Of a stretch of DNA of 64,000 nt, positions 39,768 to 47,446 are shown in pieces; position 1 is the first letter of the stretch, and every line of letters starts with the position of its first letter. The notes beneath the pieces are model-generated. The model made no database searches. It saw only the letters and a list, made by a program, of their open reading frames with translations, and was not told the DNA's origin. The DNA comes from JAXGQE01 sp040766585 (lineage in GTDB: Bacteria; Bacillota; SLNR01), in NCBI GenBank assembly GCA_040766585.1, contig JAXGQE010000001.1, positions 235,101-299,100 on the forward strand. The letters run 5' to 3'. Made by a program: the position numbers and the translations under genes.

Positions 39768-40580
39768 TTGGATCTTCGATTCGGTTTTCAAAAAAGTACG
39801 GTTAAAGATATACTTGTTGACGAGATTAAGGATAATCCATATCAGAATCGAACGATAGTGTCCGAAGAAAGTTTGCGCGAACTGGCGGATTCGATCCGAA
39901 TACACGGTGTGCTGCAGCCGATTTTGGTCCGAAAAGTGGACAAAGAATTCTATTTGGTTTCAGGGGAAAGGCGGTTGCGCGCGGCGCGACTGGCTGGATT
40001 GAAACAAATCTGTGCCGTTGTGAAAGAGATGAGTGATTCTGAGGCTGCTGCAGCGACCCTGGTGGAAAATATTCAGAGAGAAGATGTTTCATATTTGGAT
40101 GAAGCAGCTGGATTTCAAAAGTTGAATCAAGAATTTGGTATGACCCAACAAGATATTGCCAACAACGTGGGAAAAAGCCAATCGTATGTGGCAAATAAAA
40201 TCCGCTTACTGGGTTTATCTGCGACAATCAGGGAAATTATTTCCCGGGAAATAAAAGTGACTGAAAGACATTGCAGAGCTTTACTGCGGTTGCCGGATGA
40301 ACAGACGCAAATGGTTTTTCTGAGAGAGATTATTGACCATGATCTGACCACAGAGCAAGTAGATCGTAAAGTGGAAAAATATGTAAATGGGCACAGCAAT
40401 ATGCTTCCCCGGCAAAGAAGGAGAATGATCATCAAGGATATTCGAATATTCTTGAATGATGTGAAGTCCGCTATGAGTACTTTAGAGGCAAGTGGAATTG
40501 ACACAGAGTGGCTTGAATCCGAAAGTGACGATTTTTATGAGTTCACAATCAAGATTGGCAAGAAAGGAAGAGATTCTTAA
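39768..40580 (+). CDS. noc: Nucleoid occlusion protein Noc (ParB-family CTPase)
   Basis: A 270-residue ParB paralogue. Seen: the CTP-binding motifs VSGERRLRAARLAG and TLVENIQRED, then the helix-turn-helix MTQQDIANNVGKSQSYVANKIRLL. The start is TTG with GGAG upstream. It differs from the ParB encoded 1.6 kb away by having a short N-terminus with hydrophobic residues (MDLRFGFQKS) instead of the ParA-binding GLGRGLEALL peptide, as expected for Noc, which anchors DNA to the membrane and blocks division over the nucleoid. A perfect Noc-type binding palindrome lies inside this gene at 40237-40254. Confidence 0.92.
   Translation: MDLRFGFQKSTVKDILVDEIKDNPYQNRTIVSEESLRELADSIRIHGVLQPILVRKVDKEFYLVSGERRLRAARLAGLKQICAVVKEMSDSEAAAATLVENIQREDVSYLDEAAGFQKLNQEFGMTQQDIANNVGKSQSYVANKIRLLGLSATIREIISREIKVTERHCRALLRLPDEQTQMVFLREIIDHDLTTEQVDRKVEKYVNGHSNMLPRQRRRMIIKDIRIFLNDVKSAMSTLEASGIDTEWLESESDDFYEFTIKIGKKGRDS
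40237..40254. promoter_or_regulatory. Noc-binding site (NBS) inside noc
   Basis: TTATTTCCCGGGAAATAA is an 18-bp perfect palindrome whose core ATTTCCCGGGAAAT is identical to the Noc recognition sequence described in B. subtilis. It encodes part of IISREIK in the Noc helix-turn-helix region. Confidence 0.8.
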
Positions 40581-40595
40581 GAAAAGAATCTCTTC
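40567..40595 (+). terminator. Hairpin over the noc stop codon, possible terminator
   Basis: A perfect 12-bp stem, GAAGAGATTCTT with AAGAATCTCTTC, includes the noc stop codon in its first arm and loop. Only a short pyrimidine tract follows, so termination may be weak. Confidence 0.5.
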
Positions 40596-40678
40596 TTCAT
40601 GCTATATTCATAGAATCTGAGCAGGAATGATATTGCAGTTGGCGAAAATATGACAAAAGCGAAAATGAAGGTGATTGA

Positions 40679-41440
40679 ATGGGAAAAATTATTGCTATTG
40701 CGAATCAAAAAGGTGGAGTTGGAAAAACGACAACCGCGGTGAATCTTTCTGCCTGCATCGCCGAAGAGAACAAGAAAGTTCTGCTCATCGATGCAGATCC
40801 TCAAGGAAATACTACCAGCGGGCTTGGTGTCGATCGAAGACTCATGAGAAAATGCATTTACGATGTGCTTATCAATAATGCAACCATTCAAAGTGTTACG
40901 GTGTCTACTGAGATCCCCAATCTCTTCGTTGTCCCATCCACAATTCAGTTGGCTGGAGCCGAAATTGAGTTGGTCTCCGTGGTATCCAGGGAACATCGCT
41001 TAAAAGAAGCAGTCAAGGAGATCAAAGATAAGTATGACTACATTTTCATTGACTGTCCACCTTCATTGGGCTTGCTTACCGTAAATGCGCTGACTGCAGC
41101 GGATTCCGTGCTGATTCCCATACAATGTGAATATTATGCACTGGAAGGGCTGAGTCAGCTTGTCAGCACCATAAAAATTGTTCAAAGGCACCTGAATCCA
41201 CACCTGAGCATTGAAGGAGTTCTCCTGACCATGTTTGATGCCCGGACGAATCTTTCGATTCAGGTTGTTGAAGAGGTGAAAAAGTATTTCAAGGATAAAG
41301 TATATAAAACCATTGTACCGCGGAATGTTCGTCTCAGCGAGGCTCCAAGCCACGGAAAACCAGTGATGATTTATGATCCGCGATCCAGGGGGGCTGAAGT
41401 GTATAAGGATTTAGCAAAGGAAGTGATAAAGAATGGCTAA
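40679..41440 (+). CDS. parA: Chromosome partitioning ATPase ParA/Soj
   Basis: A 253-residue Walker-type ATPase. The deviant Walker A is NQKGGVGKTTTAVNLSA (residues 8-24), followed by LLIDADPQGN and IDCPPSLGLLTVNAL. It acts with ParB in origin segregation and, in Bacillus, modulates DnaA. ATG with GAAGGTG; its end overlaps parB. Confidence 0.97.
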   Translation: MGKIIAIANQKGGVGKTTTAVNLSACIAEENKKVLLIDADPQGNTTSGLGVDRRLMRKCIYDVLINNATIQSVTVSTEIPNLFVVPSTIQLAGAEIELVSVVSREHRLKEAVKEIKDKYDYIFIDCPPSLGLLTVNALTAADSVLIPIQCEYYALEGLSQLVSTIKIVQRHLNPHLSIEGVLLTMFDARTNLSIQVVEEVKKYFKDKVYKTIVPRNVRLSEAPSHGKPVMIYDPRSRGAEVYKDLAKEVIKNG

Positions 41441-42332
41441 AAGAGGATTGGGAAGAGGCCTGGAAGCACTGCTTCCGGAAATTGAGGTGCAAGAAGAGGA
41501 TCGTATTATAGAAGTTGCTGTAGATGAGATATCACCGAATCCCTATCAACCGCGCAAAACATTTGATGAGAAACTTATTGAGGAATTGGCATCTTCAATC
41601 CGTGAATATGGAATTCTGCAGCCCCTTATTCTTCGGAGAAGCGATTCGGGGTATCAGCTTGTTGCCGGCGAACGAAGATTACGAGCAGCGAAGAAAATTG
41701 GGCTGGAGACGGTGCCGGCTGTTGTACGGGATATTTTAGACGATCGATTGATGGAAATTGCGCTAATCGAAAATATTCAACGGGAAGATCTGAATCCCGT
41801 GGAAGAAGCTAAGGCGTACGATATTCTGATGAAGGAATACCATATGACACAGGAAGTGCTTTCTGAGAAGCTGGGCAAGAGCCGTTCTCAGATCGCCAAT
41901 TATATTCGCCTTCTACAATTAAAATCATATGCACTCAGGCTGTTGGAAGAAGGGAAAATCACCGTTGGTCACGGGAAGGTTCTGGCCGGAATTGAGGATC
42001 CGCAGAAGCAAATGGCTTTGGCTGAAATGATCGTTGAGAAAGACCTGTCAGTGAGAGAACTCGAAGCAATGATTGAGCCGGAAGTGGCCAGGAAGAACAA
42101 AAGGAAAACACCGGGACGACAAGGAAGCCCTTACCCCGAGCTTGAAGATGCACTGAAAGTTCGAACTGGAGCTTTGGTGAAGCTCCTATACAATGATGGT
42201 AAGGGTAAGATAGAGATCCCGTTCGCAAGCGACGAAGAATTGATGAGAATTACCGATTTACTTATGGGGTACGATGAGAGCCATGATGGCGACGAGGAAA
42301 CGAAAAAGGGAAAGAAGCCGTTTACTGTTTGA
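41433..42332 (+). CDS. parB: Chromosome partitioning protein ParB/Spo0J
   Basis: A 299-residue ParB CTPase. It has the ParA-stimulating N-terminal peptide GLGRGLEALLP, the CTP motifs VAGERRLRAAKKIG and LIENIQREDLNP, and the helix-turn-helix MTQEVLSEKLGKSRSQIANYIRLL, with a C-terminal dimerisation domain. Overlaps parA by 8 bp. Two parS-like sites lie 11 and 47 bp after its stop codon. Confidence 0.96.
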   Translation: MAKRGLGRGLEALLPEIEVQEEDRIIEVAVDEISPNPYQPRKTFDEKLIEELASSIREYGILQPLILRRSDSGYQLVAGERRLRAAKKIGLETVPAVVRDILDDRLMEIALIENIQREDLNPVEEAKAYDILMKEYHMTQEVLSEKLGKSRSQIANYIRLLQLKSYALRLLEEGKITVGHGKVLAGIEDPQKQMALAEMIVEKDLSVRELEAMIEPEVARKNKRKTPGRQGSPYPELEDALKVRTGALVKLLYNDGKGKIEIPFASDEELMRITDLLMGYDESHDGDEETKKGKKPFTV

Positions 42333-42342
42333 CATGTCGATT

Positions 42343-42358
42343 TGTTCCACATGGAACA
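42343..42358. promoter_or_regulatory. parS-like site 1
   Basis: TGTTCCACATGGAACA resembles the bacterial parS consensus TGTTCCACGTGAAACA, differing in two central or inner positions. It lies immediately after parB. Confidence 0.6.
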
Positions 42359-42378
42359 ATTCAATAAGTCCATAAAAA

Positions 42379-42394
42379 TGTTCCATGTGGAACA
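42379..42394. promoter_or_regulatory. parS-like site 2
   Basis: TGTTCCATGTGGAACA is the exact reverse complement of site 1, with centres 36 bp apart. The pair also forms an inverted repeat of at least 17 bp arms that could fold in RNA, but no T-run follows. Confidence 0.6.
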
Positions 42395-42432
42395 ATTGCA
42401 AACATATGTTCGATCAAGGAGCTGACTAGTGT

Positions 42433-42981
42433 ATGGAAGTATTGTTGAATTGGTTCCAGCAGTACAATCTATCTTCCGTCGAAATCGGACTGATTGCTGC
42501 TGGACTAGCTATTTTGGGACTAATCGTATATAATACTGCCTTAACAAGGCGTATAAACATGGTAAGTAGGAAATTAAACATTCTAACCAAGGGGAATGAC
42601 GGCAAGAATGTATCTGAGCTTTTCGAAGAATATTTTACCCAGATCGATCGCCTGTTCAGCATGAAAACTGAATTGGAGGCTGAATTAGAGCAGATAAAAT
42701 CCATTTCTGAGGCAGGACTCTATCATGTTGGAATTGTTCGCTACAGTGCATATGATGAAGTTGGCGGAGATCTGAGTTTTTCATTAGCGCTGCTTGACGG
42801 GGACTATAGCGGAGTTATGGTAACCAGTATATTCGGAAGAAATGAATCGAGAACCTATGCTAAGCCAATCATCCGCGGGGATTCAACGTATAAGTTAACT
42901 GGAGAAGAGCAAGAGGCCATCCGCCGTGCCGTCTTACCCCGGGTTTTTACGCGACGGGGTAATCGAAAGAACGGGAAGTAA
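42433..42981 (+). CDS. DUF4446 family membrane-anchored protein
   Basis: A 182-residue protein with an N-terminal membrane helix (IGLIAAGLAILGLIVYN, about residues 18-34), a coiled segment to about residue 90 and a beta-rich C-terminal domain beginning VGIVRYSAYDEVGGDLSFSLALLDGD. This is the DUF4446 pattern, almost always found close to parB in Clostridia. No function is known. Confidence 0.85.
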   Translation: MEVLLNWFQQYNLSSVEIGLIAAGLAILGLIVYNTALTRRINMVSRKLNILTKGNDGKNVSELFEEYFTQIDRLFSMKTELEAELEQIKSISEAGLYHVGIVRYSAYDEVGGDLSFSLALLDGDYSGVMVTSIFGRNESRTYAKPIIRGDSTYKLTGEEQEAIRRAVLPRVFTRRGNRKNGK

Positions 42982-43087
42982 GCTACCAAATATTTTCGGG
43001 ATTAATGCAGGATTTTGCTCAAATAGAGAGAATAATATAGCTGTTTAAAAGATATTTGGCTGAAATGCTTGGATGGAGGTTATTTTT

Positions 43088-44038
43088 TTGCTCCATAAAT
43101 TTCTGAAACGTATCCGTTACCATGAAAAGTTTACATTCATGCTTGTCCCCCACTCTAACACGCGCGTTGTTAAGTACAACCTTACGCGTGGTTTTGTGTT
43201 TGGGATGCTAGCTATTTTTCTGATCACCGCGATTGTATCGGGTCTTATGATTGCTCGCTATAATAATATGAAGGAAAATATGGACGAACTTGCTTATCTT
43301 CGTGAAATAAATGAAAAGCAGAAAGAGGAAATTGACAGCCTTGCTGCTGAAACAGAGGAGATTTACACCCAGATAGAGAGGCTTCAGCAGTTGGATGAAA
43401 AGGTCCGATCTATTCTGAATATTGATGATGACAATCAATCATCCATTAGTGGGATACCAAGCGTATTTATTTCTGCTGCTACTCGCAGTGATGTAACCGG
43501 CGGTATGGCTACAAGGGGTAGTTCAAGAGAATACACTCAAATACTGCAGGGAGACTTAGAGTATTTGCAGGGTGAACTTACTCTATGGGAAGACCAATTG
43601 AACGAATTGATTGACCAGGCTGAAGACCATGTCAAATTTGTTGCTGCCAAACCGGCTGGATGGCCGACATCCGGTCGAATTACATCTGGATTTGGTAACC
43701 GAAGATCTCCAACAGGAAGAGGTACGGAATTCCACCTGGGTATTGACATCGCCAACTCCCGGGGTACGAAAATTAAAGCGACGGGTGCAGGGAAAGTTAT
43801 TTCTGCCGGCTGGCAAGGCGGCTATGGGTGGACCGTTGTGATTGATCACGGATATGGCTATCAGACTTTATATGCCCACGCATCATCATTAGCAGTAGAG
43901 ACAGGGGACCGCGTGACCCGTGGGACTGTGATCGCGTACATGGGATCCAGCGGAAGAGCCACAGGACCTCATGTTCACTATGAGGTCATATACCGGGGAG
44001 AAAATCAAAATCCATCCTTGTATCTCAAAAGACCCTAA
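43088..44038 (+). CDS. M23 family peptidase (LytM-like), membrane anchored
   Basis: A 316-residue protein with a membrane helix (about residues 38-57), a coiled coil with Glu-rich heptads (about 60-110) and a C-terminal M23 domain. Zinc ligands are visible: HLGIDIANSRG, and HVHYE near the end; YAHASSL supplies a further His. It may cut peptidoglycan cross-links outside the cell. The start is TTG at 43088 with GGAGG upstream; an earlier ATG overlaps that ribosome site. The bactofilin gene follows 22 bp later, a recurrent pairing. Confidence 0.88.
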   Translation: MLHKFLKRIRYHEKFTFMLVPHSNTRVVKYNLTRGFVFGMLAIFLITAIVSGLMIARYNNMKENMDELAYLREINEKQKEEIDSLAAETEEIYTQIERLQQLDEKVRSILNIDDDNQSSISGIPSVFISAATRSDVTGGMATRGSSREYTQILQGDLEYLQGELTLWEDQLNELIDQAEDHVKFVAAKPAGWPTSGRITSGFGNRRSPTGRGTEFHLGIDIANSRGTKIKATGAGKVISAGWQGGYGWTVVIDHGYGYQTLYAHASSLAVETGDRVTRGTVIAYMGSSGRATGPHVHYEVIYRGENQNPSLYLKRP

Positions 44039-44060
44039 TCCACCGCGAGGAGGAAATGTC

Positions 44061-44447
44061 ATGTTCAGTAAGAAAGATATGCCAACTGCCGATAAAATCG
44101 AAACAATTATCGGAAAGGATACTCGTGTGACCGGCTCACTGTCAGGGCATGGAATGATTCGTATTGATGGTGTCATTGAGGGCGACGAAGTAAAGCACGG
44201 TGAAGTTATTGTGGGCGAATCTGGGAAGATAGCGGCGGATGTCCATGTTAAGAGAATAACAATCGCCGGAGCAGTCACCGGGAATATATCTGCTGAAGAA
44301 CGTGTGGAGATTATGGGAACCGGGAAAGTGGTTGGAAATATTCGAGCTGCATACCTTATTATTAACGAAGGAGCTCATTTTAAAGGTTCCAGCGAAATGA
44401 AAGTGGATGACACTCAGGAACCACCGGAAGAAATTGCTCAGCCGTAA
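44061..44447 (+). CDS. Bactofilin (polymer-forming cytoskeletal protein, DUF583)
   Basis: A 128-residue bactofilin. Its core is a run of short beta-helix turns (VTGSLSGHGMIRIDGVIEG, GEVIVGESGKIAADVHVK, AGAVTGNISAEERVEIMG), with a proline-rich acidic tail. Bactofilins polymerise at membranes and help position cell-wall enzymes; here the M23 peptidase directly upstream is the obvious partner. ATG with GAGGAGG. Confidence 0.93.
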   Translation: MFSKKDMPTADKIETIIGKDTRVTGSLSGHGMIRIDGVIEGDEVKHGEVIVGESGKIAADVHVKRITIAGAVTGNISAEERVEIMGTGKVVGNIRAAYLIINEGAHFKGSSEMKVDDTQEPPEEIAQP

Positions 44448-44482
44448 CAATCCAATGGGTCCTACAATTACTGACATAAGGC

Positions 44483-44511
44483 AGTCCCTCCATGTATGGG
44501 ACTGTTTTTTC
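44483..44511 (+). terminator. Terminator after the bactofilin gene
   Basis: CAGTCCC pairs with GGGACTG around a 9-nt loop and is followed by six T. Confidence 0.9.
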
Positions 44512-44530
44512 ATCAGAGAAGAGGGTTGCT

Positions 44531-45403
44531 ATGAGAACTTTGTTTATTGTAAATCCCAAAGCAGGCCGAGGATTGGCCGAGAAAATCTGGACTGAAATGG
44601 ACAAAACACGCGAAATTGATTTTCCTGACTCTACATATATAAAGACTGAGTATCCCGGCCATGCAAAAGTGATAGCAGAAAATATTGATTTTGAGCACAC
44701 AGATGCAGTGATTAGCGTAGGTGGCGATGGAACGATTCATGAGATTGTCAATGGTATTGCGCTCCAGGACATTGCACTGGGGATCATTCCAGCCGGATCC
44801 GGTAATGATTTGGCACGAACGCTCAAGATTCCGGTGGATCATCACGAAGCGGTCCGACTGATTCTAAAGCAAGAAACAAGAATGATCGATATGGGCCTTG
44901 CGGGCAGCCGGTATTTTATCAATATTGGCGGAGTCGGGTTTGATGCAGAGGTTGTTGCGGATATGAATACTCATATGAAGTTCTTGAAAGGGACCACTGC
45001 TTATGTGGCGTCAGTGTTGAAAAAACTGTTTACATTTGTCCCAATAAAACTTAAAATTCGTATCGATGAAACTGTGCTGGACAAGAAGGTATATATCTGT
45101 GCGGTTGCCAACGGCAAGTACTACGGTGGAGGTATGATGCTTGCGCCCAACGCGGTTATTGATGATGGGATGTTTGATATCTGCATCCTGGAGGATTTGA
45201 ATAAATTCGAATTTTTATATACTTTTCCTACTGTTTTTAAAGGAAATCATATCAAACATCCAAAAGTAAAGATATATCACGGAAAAACGGTGAAAATCGA
45301 AGGGCCTGGAAACTTATCGATTCACGCAGACGGAGAAATATTTGGCAAACTGCCAGCAGACTTTCGAATACTGCCGAAATCACTGAAAGTAATATCTCCT
45401 TAG
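44531..45403 (+). CDS. Diacylglycerol kinase family lipid kinase
   Basis: A 290-residue DgkB/YegS-type kinase. It shows IVNPKAGRGLAEKIW at the N-terminus, the catalytic VGGDGTIHEIVNGI, and IPAGSGNDLARTLKIP. It phosphorylates diacylglycerol or a related lipid to phosphatidic acid at the membrane. I start at the ATG at 44531 after GAGGG; a longer frame overlaps the terminator. Confidence 0.92.
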   Translation: MRTLFIVNPKAGRGLAEKIWTEMDKTREIDFPDSTYIKTEYPGHAKVIAENIDFEHTDAVISVGGDGTIHEIVNGIALQDIALGIIPAGSGNDLARTLKIPVDHHEAVRLILKQETRMIDMGLAGSRYFINIGGVGFDAEVVADMNTHMKFLKGTTAYVASVLKKLFTFVPIKLKIRIDETVLDKKVYICAVANGKYYGGGMMLAPNAVIDDGMFDICILEDLNKFEFLYTFPTVFKGNHIKHPKVKIYHGKTVKIEGPGNLSIHADGEIFGKLPADFRILPKSLKVISP

Positions 45404-45409
45404 TTTGAT

Positions 45410-45418
45410 GGGGGGGGG
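45410..45418 (+). repeat. G9 homopolymer serving as ribosome binding site
   Basis: Nine consecutive G directly upstream of the phosphoribosyltransferase start at 45427, 8 nt away. The tract replaces a normal SD and also overlaps an alternative GTG start at 45418. Tracts of this length are prone to slippage. Confidence 0.8.
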
Positions 45419-45426
45419 TGATTGCG

Positions 45427-46056
45427 ATGAGATTCAAGAATCGTGATGAAGCCGGTGATCGGATTGCTGAAAGACTGTTCCATTATATGGGGTTGGAGCC
45501 GTTGATTCTTGGGATTCCCAGGGGCGGTGTCATTGTAGCAAAGCGGATTCAGGAGAAAATCGGAGGAACCGTGGGAATCCTGGTCACAAAAAAAATTGGC
45601 TTTCCCGGTAATCCAGAGTATGCGATAGGTGCAGTTGCAGAAGATGGACTCACTGTTATGAGCGATACAGGATACAACTCAGATCACATCAGCCAAGAAT
45701 ACCTGGAGAAAGAAGTAGAAGAAAAATCAAAAGAGATCCAACGAAGACTCCGGGAATACCAGTATACCCTTCCGGCCGATTTACGAAAAAAGACCATAAT
45801 TCTTGTTGATGATGGGATAGCAACAGGAATGACAGCTCTTGCCGCCATACGCTATCTGCGCAACAAAAAACCGGAAAAGCTTGTGTTTGCCGTTCCGGTT
45901 GCACCCGCTGATGTGGTGAGAAAGTTCGAAAAAGAAGTGGATGAGGTAATTTGCCTGTATTCCCCAAAGATATTTTTTGCCGTTGGGCAATTCTATGTCG
46001 ATTTCTCAGCAGTTTCTGACGAAGAAGTCCGCACGGCTCTTCATGGCGTGAAATGA
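45427..46056 (+). CDS. Phosphoribosyltransferase-fold protein (ComF/erythromycin-esterase-neighbour type)
   Basis: A 209-residue type I phosphoribosyltransferase. The PRPP motif is TIILVDDGIATGMTALAAI (about residues 122-140), and the N-terminus has GIPRGGVIVAKRIQEKI. This subgroup occurs as stand-alone proteins of uncertain substrate. The ATG at 45427 is chosen for spacing from a G9 tract; a GTG three codons upstream is in frame. Confidence 0.85.
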   Translation: MRFKNRDEAGDRIAERLFHYMGLEPLILGIPRGGVIVAKRIQEKIGGTVGILVTKKIGFPGNPEYAIGAVAEDGLTVMSDTGYNSDHISQEYLEKEVEEKSKEIQRRLREYQYTLPADLRKKTIILVDDGIATGMTALAAIRYLRNKKPEKLVFAVPVAPADVVRKFEKEVDEVICLYSPKIFFAVGQFYVDFSAVSDEEVRTALHGVK

Positions 46057-46128
46057 AAATGAGGGTTTAGGTGTTCACTAAGAACAGAATGAGTATGAAT
46101 ATGAATAGAAAACAGAGGAGGATCCGTT

Positions 46129-47004
46129 TTGCAGTCAATCAGTGATATTTTTAATCCAGTGGTGGCCAGTGAAATAAGTTCTATGGTTCTTCGAGTTGCC
46201 ATCGTCCTTGTGGGAGCACAGCTTCTACTTCGGTTTTCTGCTTATTTGGTTGACCGGGTATTCATTCCTGCAGCCGAAAACAACCGAGTCAAAATAGACG
46301 AGAAGAAAGCGAAGACACTCAGTGCGTTGGTGAAAAGTGTTGTAAACTATGCGATTTTCTTCATTGTGATTCTTATTGTTCTGGATATCTTCGGTATCCA
46401 GACAGCTCCCATACTAGCTAGTGCTGGCATTTTGGGGTTAGCTGTTGGGTTTGGAGCCCAGAGTCTGGTGAAAGATGTTATCACCGGTTTCTTCATAATC
46501 CTTGAGCAGCAGTTTTCTGTGGGTGATTATATCAAGGCGGCCGGCGTTGACGGCATCGTCGAGGAATTGGGGTTTCGGACCACAAAGATTCGTGATTTCG
46601 GAGGAGAGCTTCACATTATACCCAATGGCTTAATTGACAAAGTTACCAACTATGTAACCGGCAATATGAGAGTACTGGTCTCGGTACAGATAGCGTATAA
46701 GGAAAATGTGGATAAAGCGCTGGAAGTGCTTTCGGATATGTGTGCGAAAGCAGCTGAAGAAATCGAAGTGATTAAAGAAGGACCGCGTGTTCTGGGTGTG
46801 ACCGAGCTGGCGGATTCCGGCGTTAAGATACTTTTGTGGGCAAAAACCCTTCCCATGGAGCAGTGGGGTGTTTCCAGAGAAATTACAAAGAGAGCGAAGC
46901 TGGCACTGGATGAAGCTGGCATTGAAATACCATTCCCCCACATGGTTATTGTGGGTGATGAGAAATCAATCCCCATTGATATCAATACATCAAAACAGGA
47001 GTAA
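46129..47004 (+). CDS. Small-conductance mechanosensitive channel (MscS family)
   Basis: A 291-residue channel. Seen: an N-terminal helix, a second helix (SVVNYAIFFIVILIVLDIFGI), the pore-lining GILGLAVGFGAQSLVKDVITG, and the beta domain beginning EQQFSVGDYIKA. It releases solutes under osmotic downshock. The start is TTG with GAGGAGGA upstream. Confidence 0.93.
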   Translation: MQSISDIFNPVVASEISSMVLRVAIVLVGAQLLLRFSAYLVDRVFIPAAENNRVKIDEKKAKTLSALVKSVVNYAIFFIVILIVLDIFGIQTAPILASAGILGLAVGFGAQSLVKDVITGFFIILEQQFSVGDYIKAAGVDGIVEELGFRTTKIRDFGGELHIIPNGLIDKVTNYVTGNMRVLVSVQIAYKENVDKALEVLSDMCAKAAEEIEVIKEGPRVLGVTELADSGVKILLWAKTLPMEQWGVSREITKRAKLALDEAGIEIPFPHMVIVGDEKSIPIDINTSKQE

Positions 47005-47008
47005 AGTG

Positions 47009-47215
47009 ATGATTAAATACTACATAGGCGACATTGTTAAGATGAAAAAGACACACCCGTGTGGCTCTGACTTATGGGAGATAACGAGAACGGGCGTTGA
47101 CTTCGGGCTGAAATGCCAAGGATGCGGGCGCAGGGTTATGATCCCTCGTCCAAAATTTGAAAAATCGGTGAAAAGTGTCGTATCGAGCAAAGAGAACGAA
47201 AAAGCTGAGAAATAA
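47009..47215 (+). CDS. DUF951 family protein
   Basis: A 68-residue protein beginning MIKYYIGDIVKMKKTHPCGS, with a zinc-type CQGCGRRVMIPRPKFEK. This DUF951 pattern is widespread next to ychF or mscS-like genes in Firmicutes. Function unknown. The ATG follows GGAG in the end of mscS. The IS element is inserted right after its stop codon, and that stop lies inside the left copy of the 13-bp repeat. Confidence 0.85.
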   Translation: MIKYYIGDIVKMKKTHPCGSDLWEITRTGVDFGLKCQGCGRRVMIPRPKFEKSVKSVVSSKENEKAEK

Positions 47216-47220
47216 AGGCT
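47208..47220. repeat. 13-bp direct repeat flanking the IS, left copy
   Basis: AGAAATAAAGGCT, identical to 48596-48608. It contains the DUF951 stop codon, so it looks like target sequence duplicated on insertion. Confidence 0.75.
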
Positions 47221-47311
47221 CCTAAATTGAAATAATAAGTGCAAAATTCATAGGGAACCAGGCAATAGCTACTCTTTGTACCAATGATTGATCAAAAATG
47301 ATGAGTGTGCC

Positions 47312-47445
47312 GGCTGTCAGGGGCCGGCGAAGCCGGGACGAAGTCTTTACCCTTGACAGCCTATCCGTCTAAAACCCTATTTGGGACCGTCGTGCATAGC
47401 ACGGCGGAGCGCCTCCCGGCGGGGCGGGTGTGGGCAGAGCCCACA
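47312..47445. repeat. Hairpin-rich GC segment at the 3' end of the IS
   Basis: Three consecutive hairpins: GGCTGTCA/TGACAGCC (47312-47361, enclosing CCGGC/GCCGG), CCGTCGTGC/GCACGGCGG (47387-47407) and TGTGGGC/GCCCACA (47429-47445). The last ends 2 bp before the transposase stop. Base composition differs from the surroundings. Confidence 0.65.
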
Positions 47446-47446
47446 A

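Noticed and set aside
42343..42394. Inverted repeat after parB as a transcription terminator
   Set aside because: Arms can pair, but no T-run follows in either direction; the parS explanation fits better.
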